A stretch of DNA of 43,417 bases, taken from positions 1 through 43,417 of the forward strand of contig JBBEBQ010000004.1 in the NCBI GenBank assembly GCA_040882285.1, written 5' to 3'. Numbering within the stretch: the first letter of the stretch is position 1; each line of letters opens with the position of its first letter. A program made the translations under genes and the position numbers. The stretch comes from Gemmatimonadaceae bacterium. Lineage in GTDB: Bacteria; Gemmatimonadota; Gemmatimonadetes; Gemmatimonadales; Gemmatimonadaceae. This document shows, piece by piece, positions 26,184 through 33,298 of this stretch. The notes beneath the pieces were generated by a model that worked only from the letters and a program-made list of their open reading frames with translations, searched no databases and was not told the DNA's origin.

Positions 26184-26423
26184 ATGATTACCACCATTCA
26201 ACGCTGGGGAAACAGCCTGGCTGTGCGGATCCCCAAGGCATTCGCTGCCCAGGCGGACATGACCGAGGATGCGCGGGTGCAGATCGCCATCGAGAATGAT
26301 GCGATCGTGATCCGGCCTGCGCCGCCGGCCTGGAAACTCGAGGACATGCTCGAGAAGGTTACCGAGTCCAATCGCCACTCCTTGGTGGATTGGGGTGACA
26401 GAGTCGGCAAGGAGATCTGGTAG
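26184..26423 (+). CDS. mazE: MazE-type antitoxin (AbrB fold)
   Basis: A 79-residue protein with the swapped-hairpin AbrB/MazE DNA-binding domain: TTIQRWGNSLAVRIPKAFA, then VQIAIENDAIVIRPAPP. The acidic C-terminal tail (WKLEDMLEKVTESN) should bind the toxin. CCGGAG precedes the ATG, and a TATATTCATTGTAGATA stretch just upstream may hold the promoter. It is followed at 9 bp by mazF. Confidence 0.93.
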   Translation: MITTIQRWGNSLAVRIPKAFAAQADMTEDARVQIAIENDAIVIRPAPPAWKLEDMLEKVTESNRHSLVDWGDRVGKEIW

Positions 26424-26432
26424 GATCGAAGG

Positions 26433-26777
26433 ATGGCGCGCAATTACGTGCCGGAGCGGGGCGACGCAGTTTGGCTGGATTTCGACCAAACGTCCGGCCA
26501 CGAGCAACTCGGCCGGCGCCCCGGGCTGGTCATCTCTCCACGATCATACAACAAGCGGGTGGGTCTGGCATTGGTATGCCCGATCACCAGCCGGATAAAG
26601 GGATTTCCTTTCGAGGTCGTGCTGCCGAGTGGGCTTCCGATCGAGGGGGCCGTTCTGGCCGATCAGCCCCGATCTTTCGACTGGGTAGGGCGCTCAGTGG
26701 TGCGCGCCGGTCCCTTACCTAAACCCGTAGTCGATGAAGTGATTGCGAAGCTCGCCGCGCTGCTTCACCAGGAATAG
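26433..26777 (+). CDS. mazF: MazF/PemK-type endoribonuclease toxin
   Basis: A 114-residue toxin of the PemK/MazF fold (ChpB-like). PERGDAVWLDFDQTSGHEQL followed by GRRPGLVISPRSYN, then VCPITSRIKGFPFEVVLP and GAVLADQPRSFDW, are typical; Arg in GRRPGLV and Thr/Ser in PITSR are the expected catalytic residues. It would cut mRNA at a short sequence. All motifs are intact. Directly downstream of mazE. Confidence 0.93.
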   Translation: MARNYVPERGDAVWLDFDQTSGHEQLGRRPGLVISPRSYNKRVGLALVCPITSRIKGFPFEVVLPSGLPIEGAVLADQPRSFDWVGRSVVRAGPLPKPVVDEVIAKLAALLHQE

Positions 26778-26789
26778 GTTCGTTTCGCG

Positions 26790-28559
26790 ATGAACGCTGC
26801 TCTCCTATTTCTCTCCCTGGTGGCACCCGACAGCAACAGCTTCATCCGCACCAACCAGGTCGGCTACCTCCCCGACGCTCCTAAAGTCGCCGTCATCTGC
26901 TCGCTCGACTTTGCGAGCTTCTCCACCTTCGAGGTCCGCGACGCTCGCAACCGTCGTGTGCACAGCGGCCCGGCACACGCCACCGGCTCGTTCGCGTCCT
27001 GCCGCTCGACCTTCCGCCTCGACTTCTCCGCGCTCCGGCGAGAAGGCACGTACAGGCTGATTGCCGGCGGGATCGAGTCGCGCCCCGTGCGCATCGCGCG
27101 CGACGCGTACGCCGGCGCCGCGGACACGCTGCTGTACTACATGCGGCAGCAGCGCTCCGGCTGGAACCCGCTGTTCCAGACGTGGGTGCACAACAACGAC
27201 GCGCTCATCGTGGACCACCCCACGCGCACCGGCCAATATCAGGACGTGCAGGGCGGCTGGGCCGACGCCGCGGATTATTTGCAGTACGTCGCGACGTCCG
27301 CTCACGCGACGTTCATGCTGCTCATGGCGTACCGCGACAACCCGCACGCGTTCGCCGACAAGTTCGACGCGTGGGGGAGGCCTGGCGCCAACGGCATCGC
27401 CGACGTGCTCGACGAAGCGCGGCACGGGCTGAATTGGTTGGCGAAGATGTTCCCCGCGGAGGATTCGACGGACGAGCTGATCGTGTTCAACCAGCTCGCC
27501 GACGATCGCGATCACTCGTACTGGGATCTGCCGCACACCGATTCGTCGGACTACGGCTGGGGGAAGGGCAGTTGGCGTCCCGTGTATCCGTGCACCGGCA
27601 AGCCGCAGGGGCTGTTCACCGGGCAGAACCGCTCCGACGGACTCGCGTCAACCGCCGGCAAATACGCGTCAGCCTTCGCGCTGGGCGCGTCACTATTGCG
27701 AGAGCACGATGTCACTTTCGCCGAGCGACTGCGCAACAAGGCAATCCTCGCGTACGACGTCGGCATTCGTTTTCCGGGCGTGTGTCAGACCGCGCCCGGC
27801 CGCTCGCCCTACTTCTACGAGGAAGACAACTGGGTGGACGACATGGAGCTCGCGGCAGCGCAGCTGCATGCGCTGACGCGCGAGGAACGCTACATCCGGG
27901 ACGCGGTGCGCTTCGCCACGCGCGAGCCAGTGACGCCGTGGATGGGTGCCGACACCGCGCGGCACTACCAGTGGTTCCCCTGGCACAACAACGGGCACTA
28001 CGAGATCTCTCTTATCGCTCCACCCACCGATCGCGCGACGATGGCGGAGTACTACCGCCGCGGACTCCAAGCCGTAGTGGATCGCGGCGGCAACGGATTC
28101 AGGGTCGGCATCCCGTTCATCTGGTGCTCCAACAACCTCATGGCCTCGTTCGCCACGCAGGCGCTGCTGTACCGGCAGATGACCGGCGACGAGCGCTTCC
28201 GCGAATACGAAGTCGCCGCGCTCGACTGGCTCCTCGGCGTGAATCCGTGGGGCACGTCCATGATCATCGGCTTTCCCAACGGCGGCGTGTGGGGGCAGAA
28301 GCCCCACTCCCAGGTCGCCGACCTGCTCGGCGTGCAGACCCAGCTCGGCGGCCTGCTCGACGGGCCCGTGTACCGCTCCATCTATGAGAACCTGCGCGGG
28401 ATCCGGCTGCTCAAGCCGGACGAGTACGCGCGCTTCAACACCGGGTTCATCGTGTACCACGACGACCTCGGCGACTACTCGACCAACGAGCCGATCATGG
28501 ACGGGACCGCGAACCTGTCGTACCTGTTCGCGGCGATGGCGGCGACAACGAAACGTTGA
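26790..28559 (+). CDS. Glycoside hydrolase family 9 (endoglucanase-like)
   Basis: A 589-residue enzyme with an N-terminal Ig-like CelD_N domain (NSFIRTNQVGYLPDAPKVAV, TFEVRDARNRRV; about 10-95) and a GH9 catalytic barrel (about 105-585). GGWADAADYLQY holds the catalytic Asp residues near 157-161 and the C-terminal HDDLGDYSTNEPIMDGTANL holds the likely general acid Glu567. The signal peptide is short (MNAALLFLSLVAPDS). Substrates would be beta-1,4-glucans or related oligosaccharides. It begins 12 bp after mazF, but it is unrelated to toxin-antitoxin function and is surrounded by such genes on both sides. Confidence 0.92.
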   Translation: MNAALLFLSLVAPDSNSFIRTNQVGYLPDAPKVAVICSLDFASFSTFEVRDARNRRVHSGPAHATGSFASCRSTFRLDFSALRREGTYRLIAGGIESRPVRIARDAYAGAADTLLYYMRQQRSGWNPLFQTWVHNNDALIVDHPTRTGQYQDVQGGWADAADYLQYVATSAHATFMLLMAYRDNPHAFADKFDAWGRPGANGIADVLDEARHGLNWLAKMFPAEDSTDELIVFNQLADDRDHSYWDLPHTDSSDYGWGKGSWRPVYPCTGKPQGLFTGQNRSDGLASTAGKYASAFALGASLLREHDVTFAERLRNKAILAYDVGIRFPGVCQTAPGRSPYFYEEDNWVDDMELAAAQLHALTREERYIRDAVRFATREPVTPWMGADTARHYQWFPWHNNGHYEISLIAPPTDRATMAEYYRRGLQAVVDRGGNGFRVGIPFIWCSNNLMASFATQALLYRQMTGDERFREYEVAALDWLLGVNPWGTSMIIGFPNGGVWGQKPHSQVADLLGVQTQLGGLLDGPVYRSIYENLRGIRLLKPDEYARFNTGFIVYHDDLGDYSTNEPIMDGTANLSYLFAAMAATTKR

Positions 28560-28640
28560 TGTAGGAGCGGAATAGGCGTCGCACCTACTCGCGACAGCCG
28601 ATTGAATTATCGAGCTGAGCCACCCAGCGTTGTGTTGCAT

Positions 28641-28660
28641 GTAACACATCAGTGTGTTAC
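28641..28660. promoter_or_regulatory. Palindromic operator of the VapBC pair
   Basis: GTAACACA TCAG TGTGTTAC is a perfect 8-bp inverted repeat, with a further TGTGTT half-site at 28,631-28,636. It ends 9 bases before the antitoxin start and probably covers the promoter (TTACTATGG). It fits autorepression by the ribbon-helix-helix antitoxin. Confidence 0.65.
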
Positions 28661-28669
28661 TATGGTTCT

Positions 28670-28903
28670 ATGGATACGACGATCCGGAACCTCGATGAGC
28701 GCATGTACCGGAAGCTGAAGGCCCAGGCCGCGCTCGGCGGCAAGACGATGGGCGAGGCGGTATCGGACGCCATTCGGGTGTATCTCGCGCGGCCCGAAGC
28801 GCTGCCCAGGAGCGGGAGCCTGCGCGATCTCGTCCCTGAGCCATACCCGGACGGCAACGAGAATCTGAGCACCGAAATAGACGCGGTCGCCTACGGCCGG
28901 TGA
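28670..28903 (+). CDS. VapB-type ribbon-helix-helix antitoxin
   Basis: A 77-residue protein. TTIRNLDERMYRKLKAQAAL followed by GGKTMGEAVSDAIRVYL is the RHH (Arc-like) DNA-binding dimer unit. The C-terminal tail (RSGSLRDLVPEPYPDGNENL) should neutralise the PIN toxin encoded 13 bp downstream. The ATG at 28,670 is chosen because the RHH strand starts there; an upstream GTG would lie inside the operator. Confidence 0.88.
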   Translation: MDTTIRNLDERMYRKLKAQAALGGKTMGEAVSDAIRVYLARPEALPRSGSLRDLVPEPYPDGNENLSTEIDAVAYGR

Positions 28904-28916
28904 GCTCGGCCCTCGC

Positions 28917-29324
28917 GTGATTATTCTCGATTCGAGCTTTCTGATCGCGTATCACAACACGCGCGACGTGCATCATGCGGCGGCCGCGCGCGCGATGGTC
29001 CGCCTCGCCGGCGGCGAGTGGGGCCAAGCGCTCCTGTTGGAGTACGTTTTTCTCGAAGTGGTCACCGTGCTGCGTGCGCGCACCCACCTGAAAGTCGCGA
29101 CGGGAGTGGGCACCGCGCTCCTGCAGGCGCGAGAGGTCGAGTTCGTTCCCTGCTCGGATATCTTTCTCGAGGCATTCTCCGGGTTTCGGCAGCAGGTAAC
29201 TGGCGAGCTGAGCTTCGTGGATGCCGCGATCCTTGCAGTCGCTCGCAGAAATCGCCCCGGTTTCGTCGCGACTTTCGACGACGATTTCCGGAGCCAGGAG
29301 GGCATCAAGGTCATTCCCGCCTGA
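28917..29324 (+). CDS. VapC-type PIN-domain toxin
   Basis: A 135-residue PIN ribonuclease. MIILDSSFLIAYHN (Asp5), LLLEYVFLEVVTVLRA (Glu about 42), ELSFVDAAILAVARR (Asp about 103) and FVATFDDDF supply the acidic site. It starts with GTG at 28,917. It pairs with the RHH antitoxin just upstream. Family members cleave tRNA or rRNA; the target here cannot be told. Confidence 0.9.
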   Translation: MIILDSSFLIAYHNTRDVHHAAAARAMVRLAGGEWGQALLLEYVFLEVVTVLRARTHLKVATGVGTALLQAREVEFVPCSDIFLEAFSGFRQQVTGELSFVDAAILAVARRNRPGFVATFDDDFRSQEGIKVIPA

Positions 29325-29379
29325 GTGCCGTGTCAGCTCAAGCCGTCACAGTACAACCTTCAGCATCGGAGGCTTGCCA

Positions 29380-29712
29380 ATGCTCGTACTGCAAGTGATC
29401 CCCGCGCCCGGCCAGGATGCGTACCGCCTGCTGCGCTCGCGCATCAAGGACGCGGCCACGTGGAATTGGAGCAACAAGGCGAAGACGCGCATCAAGCACG
29501 TGCAGCGTCCGCAGGGCGGCTACATCCAGATCTCGAACGCGGACGGAGTGCTGGTGGCGCACGTGCGGCCGAAGACTCCCGCGGACTTGTTCTATCTCGC
29601 CGAGAAGTTCACCGGCCGGCTGATAGCCTGGTTCGCGAACGATCTCGCGGCGGTCAACATGCAGTTCATCAACGAGCCCCCGCCGGCAAAGAAGAAGAAG
29701 CGCCGCCGGTAA
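29380..29712 (+). CDS. Conserved-looking basic protein of unknown function
   Basis: A 110-residue protein with GGAGG seven bases upstream of the ATG. It begins LVLQVIPAPGQDAYRLLRSR and includes WNWSNKAKTRIKHVQRPQGG, DGVLVAHVRPKTPADLFYLA and FANDLAAVNMQF, ending in a run of lysines and arginines. The alternation of strands and helices and the basic tail suggest a nucleic-acid-binding protein. I do not recognise the family. It lies between two VapBC pairs but is not itself PIN- or RHH-like. Confidence 0.65.
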   Translation: MLVLQVIPAPGQDAYRLLRSRIKDAATWNWSNKAKTRIKHVQRPQGGYIQISNADGVLVAHVRPKTPADLFYLAEKFTGRLIAWFANDLAAVNMQFINEPPPAKKKKRRR

Positions 29713-29763
29713 GCGAAGACTTCCGGCCCAACGCCAGCGCCAGGGCGAACCGCGGATCAGTCG

Positions 29764-30171
29764 TCACGCGCCGGGGCTGATTCGGGTCACCCCTGGATAC
29801 CCATCGAAGCCGGTGTCGAATGTCATGATCCGCGGGATGCGGTGTCGCTCCATCGTGGCGAGATGGACCGCGTCGCGGGCTGACCGCTCGCCGGCGCTCC
29901 CGAGCAAAATGGTTTTCGCCCGGTCCACGTCCACTTCGGTCACAGGGAACACCTCGTCCACCACGCCCAGCAGCGCGTCGAACGCTGGCTGAATGGCGTC
30001 GAGTCGTCGGATGCCGGCGTACCGGTGCAGGATCTCCTGCAGCACTTCTGCATTCGTCACCAGCCTGTCGCCGTTCGCGATCGCGCTTTCGAGCATGTGC
30101 TGTGACTCGGCGCGGTGGCGCGCGCTGGAGCCGACGAGGTACATCGGGATGTTGGAGTCAATGAAGATCAC
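29764..30171 (-). CDS. VapC-type PIN-domain toxin
   Basis: A 135-residue PIN nuclease. MIFIDSNIPMYLVG (Asp5), NAEVLQEILHRY (Glu about 46), SARDAVHLATMERH (Asp about 98) and RIMTFDTGFDGYPG are the expected motifs. Its start overlaps the antitoxin stop by four bases (ATGA), giving translational coupling. It lies opposite in direction to the neighbouring pairs. Confidence 0.92.
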   Translation of the reverse strand: MIFIDSNIPMYLVGSSARHRAESQHMLESAIANGDRLVTNAEVLQEILHRYAGIRRLDAIQPAFDALLGVVDEVFPVTEVDVDRAKTILLGSAGERSARDAVHLATMERHRIPRIMTFDTGFDGYPGVTRISPGA

Positions 30172-30425
30172 TTCTCCTCACCGCCCACGTATCCACGCTC
30201 GATTTCAGCGAGCATCTGTGTAATGTCGGGCGCCGGGTATGCATGACGCGCGGCTTCGCGCACTACCTGCAGCTTGCGTTGCGGCTCGCGCGTAGGCTCG
30301 GACCGCTGCAGCTCGCGCAGCGCCCGGCGGACCGCGGCGGACACGGTCGTGCGTTGCCGGCGGGCCCATCGCTCCAGGTCCCGGTATTCGGCGTCCTCGA
30401 GGACGACTTGCAGGCGCTTACTCAT
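30168..30425 (-). CDS. RHH antitoxin of the minus-strand VapBC pair
   Basis: An 85-residue protein. KRLQVVLEDAEYRDLERWAR followed by TTVSAAVRRALRELQR is the ribbon-helix-helix unit. The C-terminus (APDITQMLAEIERGYVGGEE) resembles the toxin-binding tail seen in this group. The gene starts at 30,425, and an AGTAT/ATACT inverted repeat lies just upstream. Confidence 0.88.
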   Translation of the reverse strand: MSKRLQVVLEDAEYRDLERWARRQRTTVSAAVRRALRELQRSEPTREPQRKLQVVREAARHAYPAPDITQMLAEIERGYVGGEEK

Positions 30426-30431
30426 GTGATG

Positions 30432-30444
30432 AGTATAAGATACT
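30432..30444. promoter_or_regulatory. Small inverted repeat upstream of the minus-strand VapBC pair
   Basis: AGTAT AAG ATACT, within AT-rich GAGTATAAGATACTTATT, lies 6 bases before the antitoxin start. Probably the autoregulatory operator, overlapping the -10 region. Confidence 0.4.
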
Positions 30445-30522
30445 TATTGCAGGAGACTAAGCCTGGCGTCTCTGCCATCTCGACCAGAGCCTCCAGGCAA
30501 GCGATCCCCAAAGCGCGCTATC

Positions 30523-30579
30523 ACTATTATAGTTGTTAGTCTTGACTATAATAGTCAGCTATCGTTACTATTATAGTAA
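30523..30579. promoter_or_regulatory. Triple operator, three ACTATWATAGT palindromes at 22-bp pitch
   Basis: ACTATTATAGT at 30,523-30,533, ACTATAATAGT at 30,545-30,555 and ACTATTATAGT at 30,567-30,577 (the last within TTACTATTATAGTAA) are spaced exactly 22 bp start to start, about two helical turns, so all lie on one face of the DNA. The last site ends 2 bases before the nucleotidyltransferase ATG. The strong AT content stands out in this GC-rich genome. Confidence 0.85.
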
Positions 30580-30581
30580 CC

Positions 30582-31157
30582 ATGAGAACCCGCTCCGATT
30601 TTGAAGAGGCGTTCAGGCGCCTCGGACAGTATCTCGAAGCAGTCGGAGCTGCGGAGCTCCGTCTCGTCATCGTAGGAGGAGCCGCCCTCAATCTGCTCGG
30701 ATTGGTGTCGCGCACCACTACGGACGCGGACGTTATCGCGGTTGAGGAGGGCGGGGCGCTGGTGGCGCCGAACGACCTCCCACCTGCTCTACTGGAAGGC
30801 GTTGCCATAGTCGCTGCCTCTCTCCGGCTCCCGGAGGATTGGCTCAACACTGGGCCGTCACTTCAGATGCGGTATGGATTGCCGCCTGGGTTTCGTGAAA
30901 GACTCACGTGGCTCGACTTCAAGCCGCTCCGTGTCGGACTCGCGAGCCGCAAGGACCTTGTCACTCTGAAGTTGTTTGCAACGGCCGATCACTGGCCAGC
31001 GAGGGGCGTTCATTACAGCGATTTAGTCGCGCTGTCGCCGGTATCCGACGAGATACTTTCGGCCGCGGAGTGGGCGAAAACTCAGGACGCGGGGCCTGAG
31101 TTCCCGCGCTTGATAGATGCAGTGGTTGCGAGCGTGATGGAAGATGTCCACCACTAG
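30582..31157 (+). CDS. Nucleotidyltransferase-fold protein (DUF6036/AbiEii-like)
   Basis: A 191-residue protein with the minimal polymerase-beta nucleotidyltransferase pattern: LVIVGGAALNLLGL (Gly32-Gly33), then TTTDADVIAV, giving the catalytic Asp48-x-Asp50. The later RKDLVTLKLFATAD and HYSDLVALSPVSDEI resemble the lysine and DL motifs of DUF6036 and AbiEii-type enzymes, which act as toxins by modifying tRNA or other targets in AbiE and MenT systems. The stop overlaps the next gene by 14 bases. Three operator sites lie directly upstream. A toxin role is inferred from fold, pairing and location. Confidence 0.75.
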   Translation: MRTRSDFEEAFRRLGQYLEAVGAAELRLVIVGGAALNLLGLVSRTTTDADVIAVEEGGALVAPNDLPPALLEGVAIVAASLRLPEDWLNTGPSLQMRYGLPPGFRERLTWLDFKPLRVGLASRKDLVTLKLFATADHWPARGVHYSDLVALSPVSDEILSAAEWAKTQDAGPEFPRLIDAVVASVMEDVHH

Positions 31158-32067
31158 CTTCCCTGCGGTCGCCGATGCCCTGTTGGATCTCTTGTGGCGC
31201 CAATGGCACGAACTCGGTGCGCCGGCCGCTCGCCAGGAATCCGCTGCGACGCAAAGCATCATCGACCCGGAGGCCCTCGTACTTTGTTCCCTCGCAATGG
31301 TCGAACGCGAGCCACGCCTCGCGGACGCGCTCGTCAGCTGGTGCGCGACGAACAGCGCGCACTTAAGCGTGCAAAGATTGAATAATCTGGCCCGCGACTA
31401 TCCGGCGGGCGTTCCAGCGCAGCTACCTGGATTGGCGCATGTAATGGTCAAGGAAGGCCAGGATTTTCGCTGGCGATCTCTTGCCGGACCTGGTACCCCC
31501 CCCACGGATCTCATGCGGCGTGCCCCTAAACAGAGCACGGTCGTGCCACTTGATCGCCCTTCGGCTTTCCTACTTCGCATGCGCGCCCTTTTTGGTTTGG
31601 GGTTGAGAGCTGATATAGTCGCGTTTCTCCTCCGTAAAGGAGATCCGCAAGATTATTCAGACGCCGGTGAGATCGCGCGCGCTCTCGGTTACAATCGCAC
31701 TGCGGTCAAACGCACGTTAGACGTGCTCGGTGCGGCGGGGGCACTAAGTGTGACGGAGGGAGCCGACCCGGGCTACGCGATTGGCTGGAGTAGAACCTAC
31801 AACCTGTTGTCTCAAGAGATCGATCGATTGCCGCAGTGGAAGTACGCACACCAAACTTTCCTGTGGGTGATCGCGTTGCTCGAGAATCGCAAGGATTTGT
31901 TATCGGGCCCGGAGTTCCTGCGTGACTTGGTCTTGAGTCGTTTGCTACGGGACCACTCGCAATTCCTGACAGCCGAAGCTGAGCTCTTCAATCACTCCGA
32001 GATTCGCCAAACGCCTTCGCTTGATGGAATAACGGGCACAACAACAGTTTGGCTCAACAACCTTTAA
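31144..32067 (+). CDS. Winged-helix protein paired with the nucleotidyltransferase
   Basis: A 307-residue protein. Residues about 165-205 form a winged helix-turn-helix (DYSDAGEIARALGYNRTAVK, RTLDVLGAAGALSV) with a wing running to YAIGWSRTYNL. The N-terminal 140 residues are helical with no known domain; the C-terminal 90 are helical (DRLPQWKYAHQTFLWVIALL and LRDLVLSRLLRDHSQFL). It overlaps the nucleotidyltransferase gene by 14 bases. By analogy to AbiEi it may be both antitoxin and repressor acting at the triple operator, but gene order is reversed relative to AbiE and its size is larger. Confidence 0.65.
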   Translation: MSTTSFPAVADALLDLLWRQWHELGAPAARQESAATQSIIDPEALVLCSLAMVEREPRLADALVSWCATNSAHLSVQRLNNLARDYPAGVPAQLPGLAHVMVKEGQDFRWRSLAGPGTPPTDLMRRAPKQSTVVPLDRPSAFLLRMRALFGLGLRADIVAFLLRKGDPQDYSDAGEIARALGYNRTAVKRTLDVLGAAGALSVTEGADPGYAIGWSRTYNLLSQEIDRLPQWKYAHQTFLWVIALLENRKDLLSGPEFLRDLVLSRLLRDHSQFLTAEAELFNHSEIRQTPSLDGITGTTTVWLNNL

Positions 32068-32146
32068 ACGCCCGTGCACGACCGCAACCACAACTCTCAC
32101 TTCGCCAGCGTCGCAAGCGATGTAAGAGCGCAGACTCGGCGCGGAT

Positions 32147-32341
32147 ATGCGCCCGAAGGATGCCTTACGCGTGACAACGGTGATTGCATTTATGCCGTTA
32201 TGCACATATTCTCTCTATGACATGCGACATCAAGCATACCGACGATTTCGGGCCGGAGATGATCGTTTCTACGGCAGAATGATCCCAGCGGCTGTCAGGC
32301 TATACGAGGATCATTTGGAGATGCTTCGGAAAGAGGGTTGA
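32147..32341 (+). pseudogene. Remnant of a HigB-like (phage Gp49-type) toxin
   Basis: The last 30 residues (GDDRFYGRMIPAAVRLYEDH, LEMLRKEG) look like the C-terminus of the RelE/ParE-fold toxins that accompany XRE antitoxins of the type encoded 3 bp downstream, as I remember those families. The preceding DMRHQAYRRFR resembles a collapsed version of their central strands, and the rest of the toxin is absent. I read it as a decayed toxin with an internal deletion. A shorter start within the frame is possible. Confidence 0.45.
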
Positions 32342-32344
32342 TCG

Positions 32345-32668
32345 ATGACTAGGAAATTCAGCGTTCTGCGGGCCAAGATGAGCCCCGCGAGCCAGGCGCG
32401 CGCCGCGGCGCGAACCGCCGCGATGCTCGACAGCATGGCGCTGGCCGAGCTGCGTCGAGCCCGGGAGCTCTCGCAGCAGACGCTGGCGGCCGCCATGGAG
32501 GTTTCCCAGCCGGAGATATCCAAGCTGGAGAAGCGCACCGATACCTACGTCAGCACGCTTCGGAAATACATCGAAGCGTTGGGGGGCTCGCTGGAGATCG
32601 TGGCCCACTTTCCCGAGGGGAACGTACGCATCACACAATTCGCCGATCTCGAGGACACTCGCGCCTAG
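32345..32668 (+). CDS. XRE-family HTH antitoxin (HigA-like)
   Basis: A 107-residue helix-turn-helix protein. ALAELRRARELSQQTLAAAM followed by EVSQPEISKLEKRTDTYVST is the Cro/CI-type HTH, and LRKYIEALGGSLEIVAHFPE then GNVRITQFADLE is a C-terminal extension typical of antitoxins paired with Gp49-like toxins. The HTH looks intact. Its toxin partner upstream appears decayed, so this may now be a solitary repressor. The ATG is preceded closely by the remnant's stop codon. Confidence 0.88.
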   Translation: MTRKFSVLRAKMSPASQARAAARTAAMLDSMALAELRRARELSQQTLAAAMEVSQPEISKLEKRTDTYVSTLRKYIEALGGSLEIVAHFPEGNVRITQFADLEDTRA

Positions 32669-32688
32669 CGTCACCGCTCGGGCTCAGC

Positions 32689-32886
32689 TCAGCTGACCCA
32701 CGTGATCGCGGACTGCGCCCACTGCTGGAGGTACTCCTGAGCTGAAGTTATCCGTGCTTCCAGGATCTCTTCTACGAGCTGTGGAGTGTCAGTAGCCGCC
32801 AAAGCCCACTGGAGCTCCCTCTCTGCGAGCGCGAGATGCGGACGCGCATAGGCTTCGCGCGCCTCGTCGGAGACCGGGTCTTTCAT
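32689..32886 (-). CDS. Small helical protein of unknown function
   Basis: A 65-residue acidic, probably all-helical protein (DEAREAYARPHLALAERELQ, EEILEARITSAQEYLQQWAQ). The ATG at 32,886 is chosen because AAAGGA lies about eight bases upstream. It converges with the XRE gene. I do not recognise it. Confidence 0.55.
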   Translation of the reverse strand: MKDPVSDEAREAYARPHLALAERELQWALAATDTPQLVEEILEARITSAQEYLQQWAQSAITWVS

Positions 32887-33076
32887 GATGTCGTCCTTTC
32901 GATTAGGTCCCGCCTGATCGCGCATGGTTCCGGCTAGCTGCGCCGGGCGGCATTGCCACCGTATGCTTCAGGATTGAAGCAGGACTACGGTCTGGCTGAC
33001 GGATCATCAAGCCGATCTCTCCCCGTCATCTTCATGCTGGCAGCCGAAGGCGGAGGCTGCCGAATTTCAGTTACTG

Positions 33077-33184
33077 CAAATAAAAAAACCCGCGTCTGAC
33101 AATCGTCGTCGCGGGTCTCTTGTGCCGCGACTTAGTTGGATGTGGTAGCCCGCGCGGTCCAACAAGTCGGTGAAATCACCGCGC
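33077..33184 (-). ncRNA. Candidate structured small RNA
   Basis: A promoter, a highly structured stretch and an intrinsic terminator occur in order on the minus strand within 145 bp, with no convincing protein. From the 5' end: a short CGGTGA/TCACCG hairpin (33,168-33,181); a 12-bp stem with one bulged base (CGACTT-A-GTTGGA at 33,128-33,140 pairing with TCCAAC-AAGTCG at 33,158-33,169) closing a 17-nt loop; a linker; and the terminator. Expected length is about 105-110 nt. It lies 115 bp downstream of the DUF2779 gene on the same strand. It does not match tRNA, SRP RNA, 6S or tmRNA features I know. Confidence 0.55.
33081..33116 (-). terminator. Intrinsic terminator of the small RNA
   Basis: On the minus strand ACCCGCG (33,110-33,116) pairs with CGCGGGT (33,088-33,094), with an inner GAC/GTC pair, followed by a run of seven T. 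It would also end any read-through from the six-gene minus-strand run upstream. Confidence 0.85.
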
Positions 33185-33190
33185 ACCCCA

Positions 33191-33219
33191 ACAGTACGAC
33201 TTTCTGGTCCCTTCGTCAA
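33191..33219 (-). promoter_or_regulatory. Sigma-70-like promoter of the small RNA
   Basis: On the minus strand TTGACG (33,214-33,219) is the -35 element and TACTGT (33,191-33,196) the -10 element, separated by exactly 17 bp. Transcription should begin near 33,184. Confidence 0.55.
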
Positions 33220-33298
33220 GATCCTTGAGCCGACGCTGATCGCCCTTGCTCCTGGTCGCGACTTCATGCGATGCGCGTGCTGAGCGAGCCGCGCTCAG

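Noticed and set aside
30500-30581. CRISPR-like short repeats before the nucleotidyltransferase gene
   Set aside because: The units are 11-bp palindromes at 22-bp pitch with only three copies and no unique spacers of CRISPR length; an operator array fits better. No CRISPR array was seen anywhere in the window.
33067-33267. A 66-codon minus-strand frame over the small RNA
   Set aside because: Its start lies upstream of the predicted promoter elements, its end runs into the terminator stem and its sequence is not protein-like; the RNA structure explains the region better.
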